Positions 21,267 through 28,561 of a DNA stretch of 64,000 nucleotides are shown here, one piece after another. Each line of letters opens with the position of its first letter. Within the stretch, counting starts at the first letter, position 1. Source of the DNA: JAHBXL01 sp964409775 (GTDB lineage Bacteria > Planctomycetota > Phycisphaerae > Phycisphaerales > UBA1924); the NCBI GenBank assembly GCA_964409775.1, contig CAYPEI010000001.1, forward strand, positions 124,001 through 188,000, written 5' to 3'. The position numbers and the translations under genes are program-made. The notes under the pieces were generated by a model. The model made no database searches. It saw only the letters and a list, made by a program, of their open reading frames with translations, and had not been told where the DNA came from.

Positions 21267-21410
21267 GGTTGAAAGTTGGGGAGTAGCCGCCGCCCGCGAT
21301 TCCGCGGACGGAGCGAGGGTCGTCAACACGAGGTACGCGACGCGTGCCTCCGGCCCCGAAGTGCGTGCCGCGGCGAGTCGCCGGGAGCGCGTCGAGCAAG
21401 ACCAACAGCA
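21267..21410 (+). promoter_or_regulatory. yybP-ykoY manganese riboswitch 1
   Basis: The conserved core GAAAGTTGGGGAGTAGC at 21271-21287 and GTCGTCAACACG near 21319-21330 match the yybP-ykoY aptamer family, which senses Mn2+ and controls TerC/Alx, YybP and similar genes. The closing helix P1 can form from GTTGG (21275-21279) and CCAAC (21402-21406). The conserved AGACC lies just before the 3' strand. It ends 57 nt before the terC ATG (21464), room enough for an expression platform acting on the GGGAGG Shine-Dalgarno near 21453. Confidence 0.9.
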
Positions 21411-21463
21411 AGTGCTGTGTTTTCCGCCGTGGCGATTCTGCGCCTGCGGTGCGGGAGGTCTTG

Positions 21464-22690
21464 ATGTTGGACGTGCTGATGCTGGCGCAACAAACGGTGG
21501 ACGCGCTCGAGGGGGGTGGGGGCCGGGTCTGGGCGTACGCGGCGTTCGTTGGGCTTGTGCTGTTGTTCCTCGCGCTCGACCTTGGAGTGTTTCACCGGGA
21601 GGCGCACGAGGTCTCGATGAGAGAGGCCGTGACGTGGTCGGTGATCTGGCTCACGTGTGGTGTGGCGTTCAGCGGGCTGGTGTACGCGGCGTACGAGGGG
21701 CGCTGGCTCGGTCTGGGGATCGACACGGCCATGTACAACGCCGCGGAGGCAGTGAGGGCCGGCGCCCCGTTGATCGTGACGGGGGAGGTGACGGGGCTGG
21801 AGGCCGCCAAGCAGTACCTTGTGGGATACGTGGTCGAGAAGTCACTGGCGATGGACAACATCTTCGTCATCGCGCTGATCTTCTCGTTCTTTGCGGTCCC
21901 GGCGAAGTACCAGCACCGCGTGCTGTTCTGGGGGATCATCGGCGCGCTGGTGATGCGTGGAGGGATGATCTTCCTGGGCGCCGGCCTGATCATGCAGTAT
22001 CAGTGGATCCTGATCCTGTTCGGCGGGTTCCTGCTGCTCACGGCGCTCAAGATGGCGCTGATCAAGGGGAACGACGACGTCTCGCAGAACATCGCTGTTC
22101 GGCTGTGCCGGAAGGTGTTCCGCGTGACGGAGTTCTATGATGGGCAGCGGTTCTTCACGAGGCGGACGGTCCGGCCGACGTACAGCCGGACTGCGGAAGG
22201 GCGCGAGATGATGGACCCGCCTCCGCCGGGAACGCTGAGCCCAAGGTGGGCGATCACGCCGTTGTTCCTGGCGCTGATTCTTGTGGAAATCACGGACCTC
22301 GTGTTCGCGGTGGACTCGATCCCGGCGATCTTCGCGGTCACGCCGGACCCGTTCATCGTCTTCACGAGCAACATCCTCGCGATCCTCGGACTGCGGGCGC
22401 TGTACTTCTGTCTCGCCGCGATGATCATCAAGTTCCGGTACCTGAAACCGGCGTTGATCCTGATTCTGGCGTTCGTGGGGGTCAAACTGCTGCTGCTGTC
22501 GCTGCCGCCATACATCCCGGTGATGGCTTCATGGATCGGCGTGGCGCTTGAGCCGATGTCGGCGGTCAAGATTGACACCGGCGTGTCGCTGATGGTGGTG
22601 GTCGGTCTTCTGGGCGCTGCGGTGGGGGTATCACTCCTGCGGCCACCGCCGGATCGGCGTACACTCGCCCCGTTGAAAGTTGGGGAGTAG
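21464..22690 (+). CDS. TerC-family membrane protein 1
   Basis: The 408-residue integral membrane protein has about nine hydrophobic segments and the TerC signatures. These are LALDLGVFHREAHEVSMREA at the N terminus, EKSLAMDNIFVIALIFSFF, and LVEITDLVFAVDSIPAIFAV with its conserved acidic residues. TerC/Alx proteins are linked to manganese export and to metalation of exported proteins; the Mn aptamer upstream agrees with this. A ~25-residue loop (TYSRTAEGREMMDPPPPG) is inserted before the second acidic repeat. ATG 21464 follows a GGGAGG Shine-Dalgarno. The last three sense codons and the TAG stop lie inside the next aptamer's conserved GTTGGGGAGTAG. Confidence 0.94.
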   Translation: MLDVLMLAQQTVDALEGGGGRVWAYAAFVGLVLLFLALDLGVFHREAHEVSMREAVTWSVIWLTCGVAFSGLVYAAYEGRWLGLGIDTAMYNAAEAVRAGAPLIVTGEVTGLEAAKQYLVGYVVEKSLAMDNIFVIALIFSFFAVPAKYQHRVLFWGIIGALVMRGGMIFLGAGLIMQYQWILILFGGFLLLTALKMALIKGNDDVSQNIAVRLCRKVFRVTEFYDGQRFFTRRTVRPTYSRTAEGREMMDPPPPGTLSPRWAITPLFLALILVEITDLVFAVDSIPAIFAVTPDPFIVFTSNILAILGLRALYFCLAAMIIKFRYLKPALILILAFVGVKLLLLSLPPYIPVMASWIGVALEPMSAVKIDTGVSLMVVVGLLGAAVGVSLLRPPPDRRTLAPLKVGE

Positions 22691-22794
22691 CCGCCCGGCG
22701 GAAGCCGGGGCCCAGCGGTCGTCAGCACGGGGTTCCTTCGGGCTCCCCCGGCCCTGGCGGCGCATCGCGGATGCGTCCGGCGAGACCAACCTTC
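22671..22794 (+). promoter_or_regulatory. yybP-ykoY manganese riboswitch 2 (overlaps terC 1 stop)
   Basis: A second copy of the conserved core (GAAAGTTGGGGAGTAGC, 22675-22691) and GTCGTCAGCACG (22718-22729) is present. P1 forms from GTTGG (22679-22683) and CCAAC (22786-22790), with AGACC at the 3' side. The upstream gene's stop codon TAG (22688-22690) is part of the invariant GGGGAGTAG. The downstream ATG is at 22859. Confidence 0.9.
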
Positions 22795-22858
22795 GGTGGA
22801 GTCGGCTGTCCGCCGCGTGGGGAGCGGCGGCGCGGCGGGCGGTGCGCCTGGAGGTTGG

Positions 22859-24490
22859 ATGGTCTGGCTCTACATCGGTTTCGTGGTCTTCATCCTCGCG
22901 ATGCTCGCCCTCGATCTGGGTGTCGTCAATCGCAAGGCCCACGTCATCCGCCCGCGCGAGTCGCTGCTTTTCACCGCCTTCACGGTCGCGCTCGCACTCG
23001 GCTTTGCCGGCTGCGTCTACTGGATGTACCAGAACAACTGGCCTGAGGGAATCACCGGCGAGTTCGTCCGCCTCGCGCAACTCAAGCCGGGCGCCGGGAC
23101 CGTGCCCGCGACGGGGCACGGCTTCGACGCCACCATCAAGTACCTCACCGCCTGGGTGCTCGAGTATTCGCTCAGCGTCGACAACATCTTCGTCATCGCC
23201 GTGATCTTCGCCTATTTCCGCGTGCCCGCCAACCTCCAGCACCGCGTGTTGTTCTGGGGCATCCTCGGCGCACTGCTCATGCGCGGCGGCATGATCGTCG
23301 CCGGTGTCGAACTCGTCAAGCGGTTCGAGTGGCTCAACTACATCTTCGGCGCATTCCTGATCTACACCGCGTACAAGATGTTCCGCTCCGGCGAGGGCGA
23401 GGAGGACATCTCCCAGAGCCCCGCCATCCGCCTCACGCGGAAGTTCCTCCGAGTCACGCCCCAATACCACGGCAACCGCTTCTTCGTGCGGCTTGATGGC
23501 GCGCTCGCCGCCACCCCGCTCTTCCTCGCGCTCATGGTCGTCGAGTTCACCGACGTCATCTTCGCCGTCGACTCCATCCCCGCCGTCCTCGGCATCACCC
23601 AGGACCCGTTCCTCGTCTTCACGTCCAACGTGTTCGCCATCCTCGGCCTGCGCTCGCTCTTCTTCGCCGTCGCCGCCGCCCTGGGGAGTTTCCGCTACCT
23701 CAAGACCGCGCTCGTCTTCGTCCTGGCGTTCATCGGCATGAAGATGATCCTGACCGGCCTCCACCACCTCGGCCCGCTCGCCGCGTCACTCCCGCAGGGC
23801 TGGGGCTGGCTCCTCGCCTGGGCGCCGGGCGAGAAACTCCACATCCCCACCGAGTTCTCTCTGGCCATCATCGTCGGAATGCTCGCACTCGGCGTGATCG
23901 CCTCCCTCTTCGCGTCCGCGGCTGAACGCAAGCGGCGGCGTTCGCCCATGCAGGACATGGCCGAGGCCCTCGAACTCACACGCCGCAACCTCAAGCGAGT
24001 CCTCATCCTCATCGCCGGTTCCGCCGTCATCCTCCTGGGCATCATCCTCGCGCCCATCCCCGGCCCCGGCGGAATCCCCCTGATCATCGGTGGCCTGATG
24101 ATCCTCGCCACCGAGTTCATCTGGGCCAAGCGACTCGTCGGCAAGATGCGCAAGCAAGCCCACGCCATGGCCCACACCACCGAGGCCATGGCCCGGCGGT
24201 CATCCCCCTGGGCCATCCCGCCCGTCCTGCTCATCCACGCCGCGTTCTTCCTGGCCCTGCACCACTACGTCCTTCATCACGCCAGTGTCGATCTGTTCGT
24301 GAAGTCCACCTACTTCGGCACGCTGCTGATGATCCTCGTGTGGGCATGGCGTGTCATCGTTCGCCACCGAAAGTCCGACCAGCCCGGCCTGATCCCGCAC
24401 GCGCCCAAGAGCCTGCCCGCCCCGTCGCATCACGAGCCCCCCGTCTCGTCAAAGCCGGAGCCCGCCGAGCACGCAGAGCACCCGCGCTGA
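22859..24490 (+). CDS. TerC-family membrane protein 2 with C-terminal PGPGW-like domain
   Basis: The 543-residue protein has a complete TerC domain: LALDLGVVNRKAHVIRPRES, EYSLSVDNIFVIAVIFAYFR and MVVEFTDVIFAVDSIPAVLG. A C-terminal region follows with two membrane helices around APIPGPGGIPLIIGGLMIL, which resembles the PGPGW family of small membrane proteins. After that come a helix near YFGTLLMILVWAWRVIV and a polar tail. It is much longer than usual TerC (about 320-350 residues) and looks like a fusion. ATG 22859 follows a GGAGG Shine-Dalgarno. With its own Mn aptamer it should be induced by manganese alongside terC 1. Confidence 0.93.
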   Translation: MVWLYIGFVVFILAMLALDLGVVNRKAHVIRPRESLLFTAFTVALALGFAGCVYWMYQNNWPEGITGEFVRLAQLKPGAGTVPATGHGFDATIKYLTAWVLEYSLSVDNIFVIAVIFAYFRVPANLQHRVLFWGILGALLMRGGMIVAGVELVKRFEWLNYIFGAFLIYTAYKMFRSGEGEEDISQSPAIRLTRKFLRVTPQYHGNRFFVRLDGALAATPLFLALMVVEFTDVIFAVDSIPAVLGITQDPFLVFTSNVFAILGLRSLFFAVAAALGSFRYLKTALVFVLAFIGMKMILTGLHHLGPLAASLPQGWGWLLAWAPGEKLHIPTEFSLAIIVGMLALGVIASLFASAAERKRRRSPMQDMAEALELTRRNLKRVLILIAGSAVILLGIILAPIPGPGGIPLIIGGLMILATEFIWAKRLVGKMRKQAHAMAHTTEAMARRSSPWAIPPVLLIHAAFFLALHHYVLHHASVDLFVKSTYFGTLLMILVWAWRVIVRHRKSDQPGLIPHAPKSLPAPSHHEPPVSSKPEPAEHAEHPR

Positions 24491-24511
24491 TCGCGATGGA
24501 CGCGGGGCGGC

Positions 24512-25723
24512 TCACTCCGCCCGGATGGTCTCAATCGCCGCACGCAGCGCATCCCGCGGCGGGTTCGTGACCAGTCGGCATCGATTCCCCTCGCACGGCA
24601 GAGCCATGCGCAGCCTTCCCGCGGCGACCTTCTTGTCATCCAGCATGGCGGCAAGGATTGCCTCCGCGCCGGGCAGTCCGCGAACATTCGTGGGCAACCC
24701 CACCCCTGTGAGCATCGCGCAAAGCCGTTCGGCCGCCGCGGGCTCATTCAGCCCCATCTTCACGGCCAGGTGACACTCGGCCAGCAGCCCGAGCCCCACC
24801 GCCTCGCCGTGCGTCAGCCCGCCGAGGTTGCCCGTGCCGTGCGTGAGGCCGGGCAGCGTCTCAATCGCGTGCGCGACCGTGTGCCCGCAGTTGAGCGCCA
24901 TGCGCCCGCCGTGCGGCTCTTTCGAGCCTCGCTCGTGCGGATCGCGCTGCACGCAGTTCGCCTTCACCGCGACGTTGCGCGCGACGAAGACCGTGAGTTG
25001 TGCCGTCTCGCGGGACAGAAACTCGCCCCCGTGCTTCTGCGTGTAGTCGGCAAGCGTCGGATCTCCGAAGTCCGCGCCGATCAGGCCGTGCTTGATGCAC
25101 TCGGCCAGGCCGGACCGCATCTCACGGTCCGGCAGCGAGGCGAGGGCATCGACATCGCACAGCACCAGCGAGGGCATGTGGAACGCGCCCGCCATGTTCT
25201 TCTTCAACGTCCCGGGCTTTCCCCGATCGATCGCGCGGATGTTCACCGCGGTCTTGCCGCCGACCGACGCATCGACCATCGAAAGAAGCGTCGTCGGAAA
25301 CTGGACCAGCGGAACCCCGCGACGATACACCGCCGCGGCAAAGCCCGCGACATCGCCCACGACACCCCCGCCCATGGCGACGATCGGCTCCTCGCGCTCA
25401 AGTCGGAAGCCCACCGCCGCGGCGCAGATCCGCTCCAGCGTCGCAAAGCACTTGTGCTCCTCGTCCGCGGTGACGGCGCACACGCCCGTTTCGATGCCGC
25501 CGGCCTTCATCGCGGCTAACGCCGTGTCAATCAGCGAGCGAGGGAGCCGGTCGTCGTGCACCAGCAGCAGCCGCCGTGCCCCGCGGACCCAGAAGCGGAT
25601 GAACGGCGCGGCGTGCTCGAGCATCCCCCGGCCGACCAGCACCTCGTACGCGCCCGCGCCGACGGATCGCGCGCCGTTGGGCGTCGGCGGCCGCAGCATC
25701 GGCACGGACAGGTCGTCGGGCAC
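24512..25723 (-). CDS. aroB: 3-dehydroquinate synthase (AroB)
   Basis: The 403-residue enzyme converts DAHP to 3-dehydroquinate in the shikimate pathway, with NAD+ and a divalent metal. Signatures include GGGVVGDVAGFAAAVYRRG, the phosphate- and NAD-contacting QFPTTLLSMVDASVGGKTAV, and the metal ligands in AECIKHG, GHTVAHAIE and HGEAVGLG. There is a 10-residue insertion (AIDRGKPGTL) before the KKNMAGAFHMP segment. The reading frame starts with GTG at 25723. ATG 25699 is an alternative that matches the family length equally well. It follows rsfS by 6 bp, so the two are co-transcribed. Confidence 0.95.
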   Translation of the reverse strand: MPDDLSVPMLRPPTPNGARSVGAGAYEVLVGRGMLEHAAPFIRFWVRGARRLLLVHDDRLPRSLIDTALAAMKAGGIETGVCAVTADEEHKCFATLERICAAAVGFRLEREEPIVAMGGGVVGDVAGFAAAVYRRGVPLVQFPTTLLSMVDASVGGKTAVNIRAIDRGKPGTLKKNMAGAFHMPSLVLCDVDALASLPDREMRSGLAECIKHGLIGADFGDPTLADYTQKHGGEFLSRETAQLTVFVARNVAVKANCVQRDPHERGSKEPHGGRMALNCGHTVAHAIETLPGLTHGTGNLGGLTHGEAVGLGLLAECHLAVKMGLNEPAAAERLCAMLTGVGLPTNVRGLPGAEAILAAMLDDKKVAAGRLRMALPCEGNRCRLVTNPPRDALRAAIETIRAE

Positions 25724-25729
25724 GGGAGG

Positions 25730-26188
25730 CTACTCCGCATCGCCGGCGTGGCGTCGCTTCTCGCCCGGGCGCTCCCAGGCCACCTGCGGCGCATCGCCCC
25801 ACAGCATCTCAAGGTCATACTGGGCCCGCGTGTTGGGCTCGAAGACGTGCACCACGCAGTCGATGCAGTCGATGACCACCCACGTGGTGCGGTCGTCGAT
25901 GCTGCGTCGGAACATCGGGAAGTTCTGCTGCTCCGCCAACTGCGCCACGTGCTGCGCAGCCGCCCGCATCTGCCGGTCCGATGTGCCCGTCGCGATCACG
26001 ATGTAGTCCGACACCTGCGACAGTTGCTGCACGTCCAGCACCAGCACGTCCGTGCACTTCGCATCGGCAAGGCACCGCGCCGCATCCACCGCAAACGCCC
26101 GAGTGACTTTCGGGTCCGTGACCGAACGCGTCGGCAGCACCTCGTGCGTCTGTTTCTCCAGCGGGTGCGACTTGATGTTCTTGCTCAT
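25730..26188 (-). CDS. rsfS: Ribosomal silencing factor RsfS (YbeB/iojap)
   Basis: The 152-residue protein matches the RsfS/iojap family, which binds uL14 on the 50S subunit and blocks subunit joining when nutrients are short. The domain runs from RAFAVDAARCLADAKCTDVLVLD through QVSDYIVIATGTSDRQMRA to the WVVIDCIDCVVHVFEPNTR block that normally ends in a Tyr-Leu-Glu-x-Leu-Trp motif (here YDLEMLWGDA). N- and C-terminal extensions of ~35 and ~18 residues are hydrophilic. ATG 26188 is preceded by TATCCT (26198-26203), 9 nt upstream, and lacks a Shine-Dalgarno. It is the first gene of the rsfS-aroB unit. Confidence 0.95.
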   Translation of the reverse strand: MSKNIKSHPLEKQTHEVLPTRSVTDPKVTRAFAVDAARCLADAKCTDVLVLDVQQLSQVSDYIVIATGTSDRQMRAAAQHVAQLAEQQNFPMFRRSIDDRTTWVVIDCIDCVVHVFEPNTRAQYDLEMLWGDAPQVAWERPGEKRRHAGDAE

Positions 26189-26237
26189 GTGCCGCACAGG
26201 ATAGCGCCGTTGCGGCCAAAAAACGGTTCAGACTGGC

Positions 26238-27086
26238 CTATCGACCGCCGCGGACCGGCACCAGGCACGCCGTCAGCACGCCGTTGCCGATCCGATCCAC
26301 CATCGGCACCGACCGCCGCACCGGAGAGCCGATCGGCAGTTCCCGGTCCAGGCATCGGTGCATCGCCTGCGCCAGGTCATGCTCCGCAGTGGCCTCATCG
26401 CGGGTGAACAGCAGGATCAGGGACGCCGCATGGCCGATCCGGCCGTCCGATGACAGTTTCTTGATGTCCGCCGCCGGGCCGCGCGTCAGTTCTGACGCAT
26501 ACGACCGGTTCGGCCCGGCGATTCCCGCCGAGTACGTGAACTGCCCCACCACCTTCACCTCCAGCCAGAACGCGTCCTCCGGGGGACAGCAGCCTTCGGA
26601 TGGAGTGGGCGGGGGTTCCGCCGCTTCGACCGCGGCGAACAGCGTGCCCGCCGCCTGCTTCTTCCGTGCCCTTGTCGACTTCACCAGCGCCAGCGGGTCG
26701 CCGAGTGTGAGGCCCGGCTCGGGCGTCAACACGAGATCGCACCGCATCCTGTCGCGCGGGTCAGGCAGTTCGCCCGTGACGGGGTCCGCCGCGGCGATCT
26801 CTGCTTCCGTGTACTCCGAAATATCGATCGGAGGCGAAATGTCCTGGCCCCGCCGGGACTTTCCGCCACGACGCTTGCGGGTCCACTCGTGCGGATACGG
26901 CTGCTCGCGGAGCACACCCCACTCCTGGCCCGGCCTGCCCTCACCCAACGCCCCGGCCAGCAGCGAGTGGAACTTCACCTCGGGCCACGAGTCGAGCCCG
27001 TGGACGGCGTGTTCATCGCGCAGGTCGGCCTCGCGCCGGGCGAGCGCGGCGGCAACCGCGTCCAGGAGATCGTCGGGTGACCACAC
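26238..27086 (-). CDS. Unknown protein with PD-(D/E)XK nuclease-like motifs
   Basis: This 282-residue protein belongs to no family I can name. It begins with a helical segment (DDLLDAVAAALARREADLRD). SWPEVKFHSLLAGALGEGRPGQEWGVLREQPYP then includes a conserved-looking Glu. MRCDLVLTP and, ~70 residues later, AFWLEVKVVGQF follow. The Glu, Asp and ExK arrangement resembles the active site of PD-(D/E)XK nuclease folds; this is inference. The GTG start at 27086 is preceded by TACACT (27093-27098) 6 nt upstream, so the transcript may be leaderless. No methyltransferase is adjacent. Confidence 0.6.
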   Translation of the reverse strand: MWSPDDLLDAVAAALARREADLRDEHAVHGLDSWPEVKFHSLLAGALGEGRPGQEWGVLREQPYPHEWTRKRRGGKSRRGQDISPPIDISEYTEAEIAAADPVTGELPDPRDRMRCDLVLTPEPGLTLGDPLALVKSTRARKKQAAGTLFAAVEAAEPPPTPSEGCCPPEDAFWLEVKVVGQFTYSAGIAGPNRSYASELTRGPAADIKKLSSDGRIGHAASLILLFTRDEATAEHDLAQAMHRCLDRELPIGSPVRRSVPMVDRIGNGVLTACLVPVRGGR

Positions 27087-27141
27087 GCCGGGAGTGTAGA
27101 AGACGTCCGCGGAATACCGCTGTCGACGCAGCCCTGAAAAC

Positions 27142-27184
27142 TACCCGATCCCCAGATACGCCTTCCGCACCTCGTCGCTCGCGG
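27142..27184 (-). repeat. Direct repeat copy 1: displaced livF 3' tail
   Basis: These 43 bp are identical to 27840-27882, the 3' end of livF. Read on the minus strand in the livF frame they encode ASDEVRKAYLGIG followed by a TAG stop. Weaker similarity continues upstream (RTAKQPP here against RPAKELA in livF). The fragment lies just beyond the parE stop, so the toxin-antitoxin module is bracketed by two livF 3' ends. Confidence 0.9.
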
Positions 27185-27211
27185 GCGGTTGCTTCGCGGT
27201 GCGGTTCGTGA

Positions 27212-27508
27212 TCACTCCGCAAGGAGGCTCGCCACGTCTCGCGCGGCGTGCACGACGCGAATGATCTGGCACGCTTGCGCTGTTCGTCGATACACCACAA
27301 AGTACGCGAACACCCGGTAGAACCAGACATCCCTTGACGTCAGGTCGCGCCTCCGATGACCCAGCGATGGACGACGGGCAACTGAACCAACCGCACGCTC
27401 AAGCGCCGCGGTCACTCGTTCGGCCGCTGCCGGGCTTTGGATGCCGAAATAGGCCCTGATCTCCACGAGATCGCGAACCGCAGCGGGTGTGAGGACTGGC
27501 AGGGGCAT
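27212..27508 (-). CDS. ParE/RelE-family toxin
   Basis: The 98-residue protein has the ParE/RelE fold pattern: LTPAAVRDLVEIRAYFGIQSP, AAERVTAALERAVGSVARRPSLGH and a C-terminal strand pair VWFYRVFAYFVVYRRT...QIIRVVHAARD. ParE toxins inhibit DNA gyrase, whereas RelE toxins cleave mRNA on the ribosome. The sequence lacks clear RelE catalytic residues, so ParE is favoured. It starts 2 bp after the antitoxin stop, the usual tight coupling. Its own stop is followed by the displaced livF tail. Confidence 0.88.
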   Translation of the reverse strand: MPLPVLTPAAVRDLVEIRAYFGIQSPAAAERVTAALERAVGSVARRPSLGHRRRDLTSRDVWFYRVFAYFVVYRRTAQACQIIRVVHAARDVASLLAE

Positions 27509-27510
27509 GC

Positions 27511-27804
27511 CTATGCCGACTTGCGGGGTCGAACACGATCGCTGCGCTTTCGGACGTACTCAAACGCCGTCTTCGAGTCGATCAACTCGCCACGGTCGGC
27601 TTCGGCAAGCCCTTCATCGATCTTCTGACGAACGTCTCCAACCAGGGACCGGACTTCCCGGTCCCTTTGTTCAAGGAGTTTGAGGGCACGTTCAATCGCA
27701 TCCTGGCGAGAGCGGAAGCGACCTTCGCGGACGCCGCGATCGATGAACCGCAGCCACCGGGCGCTGAGATCTTTCGGCGGCTTCTTCTTTGACGGGTTCG
27801 CCAT
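27511..27804 (-). CDS. ParD-like antitoxin (ribbon-helix-helix type)
   Basis: The 97-residue protein resembles ParD/CopG antitoxins. The basic N terminus and WLRFIDRGVREGRFRSRQDAIERALKLLEQRD form the dimerising, DNA-binding part. The C-terminal DEGLAEADRGELIDSK is the common toxin-wrapping segment. It precedes the toxin gene in the usual antitoxin-first order. TAAAAT lies 7 nt before its ATG (27812-27817), a near-consensus -10 that would allow leaderless expression independent of liv. Autoregulation by ParD is normal for the family but cannot be seen here. Confidence 0.85.
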   Translation of the reverse strand: MANPSKKKPPKDLSARWLRFIDRGVREGRFRSRQDAIERALKLLEQRDREVRSLVGDVRQKIDEGLAEADRGELIDSKTAFEYVRKRSDRVRPRKSA

Positions 27805-27811
27805 AGGAAAG

Positions 27812-27836
27812 ATTTTAGCGGTTGCCGGGCTACCGC
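27812..27836 (-). promoter_or_regulatory. livF-parD junction: hairpin plus TAAAAT -10 element
   Basis: Directly after the livF stop, GCGGTAGCC and GGCAACCGC form a stem with one mismatch, followed by TAAAATCTTT. It could weakly terminate liv transcription, while TAAAAT doubles as a -10 for parD. Confidence 0.45.
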
Positions 27837-27838
27837 GG

Positions 27839-28561
27839 TTACCCGATCCCCAGATACGCCTTCCGCACCTCGTCGCTCGCGGCCAGTTCCTTCGCCGGAC
27901 GGCTCATCTTGATCTGCCCCGTCTCCAGCACATACCCGTGGTGCGCTACGTTCAGCGCCATGTGCGCATTCTGCTCCACCAGCAGGATCGTCGTGCCCTC
28001 GGAGTTGATGTCCCGGATGATCCTGAAGATCGTCTGAACCACCTGCGGAGCAAGACCCAGCGAAGGCTCATCCAGCAGCAGCAGCCGCGGCCGGGCCATC
28101 AGTGCGCGGGCGATCGCCAGCATCTGCTGTTCCCCGCCCGAGAGCGTCCCCGCGTTCTGCTTCAGCCGCTCGCGCAGCCGCGGGAACAGGTCCAGCGACT
28201 TCTCCCGGTCCCGGGCGATCTGCCCGGTGTCGCGCCGGAAATACGCACCCAGCGACAGGTTTTCATCGACCGTGAGGTTGGCGAACACGCCCCGCCCCTC
28301 CGGGCTGTGCGCGATCCCCAGCCGCACCATCTCGTGCGCCGGCAGCCCCACCAGCGAGCGGCCGTCGTACATCACCTCGCCCGCCGACGGCCGCACCATC
28401 CCCGAAATGGCGCGCAACGTCGTCGTCTTGCCCGCGCCGTTGCAGCCGATCAGCGTGACGATCTGCCCCTGCTCCACACGCAGCGACACCCCGTGCAGCG
28501 CCTCGATCGCCCCATAGCACACCTTGAGGCCGGTGACCTCCAGCAGCGGCTGATCGCTCAT
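27839..28561 (-). CDS. livF: Branched-chain amino acid ABC transporter ATPase LivF
   Basis: The 240-residue ATPase has Walker A GCNGAGKTT, the signature TLSGGEQQMLAIARAL, Walker B LLLLDEPSLGL, and the LivF-typical ISGMVRPSAGEVMYDG and IAHSPEGRGVFANLTV. It energises uptake with LivG. Its ATG overlaps the livG stop by 4 bases. The last 13 codons are duplicated beyond the toxin gene (27142-27184); here the stop is TAA, in the other copy TAG. Confidence 0.95.
   Translation of the reverse strand: MSDQPLLEVTGLKVCYGAIEALHGVSLRVEQGQIVTLIGCNGAGKTTTLRAISGMVRPSAGEVMYDGRSLVGLPAHEMVRLGIAHSPEGRGVFANLTVDENLSLGAYFRRDTGQIARDREKSLDLFPRLRERLKQNAGTLSGGEQQMLAIARALMARPRLLLLDEPSLGLAPQVVQTIFRIIRDINSEGTTILLVEQNAHMALNVAHHGYVLETGQIKMSRPAKELAASDEVRKAYLGIG
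27840..27882 (-). repeat. Direct repeat copy 2: livF 3' end
   Basis: These 43 bp lie within the livF 3' end and are identical to 27142-27184. The two copies flank 655 bp that contain only parD, parE and their control sequences. Confidence 0.9.
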
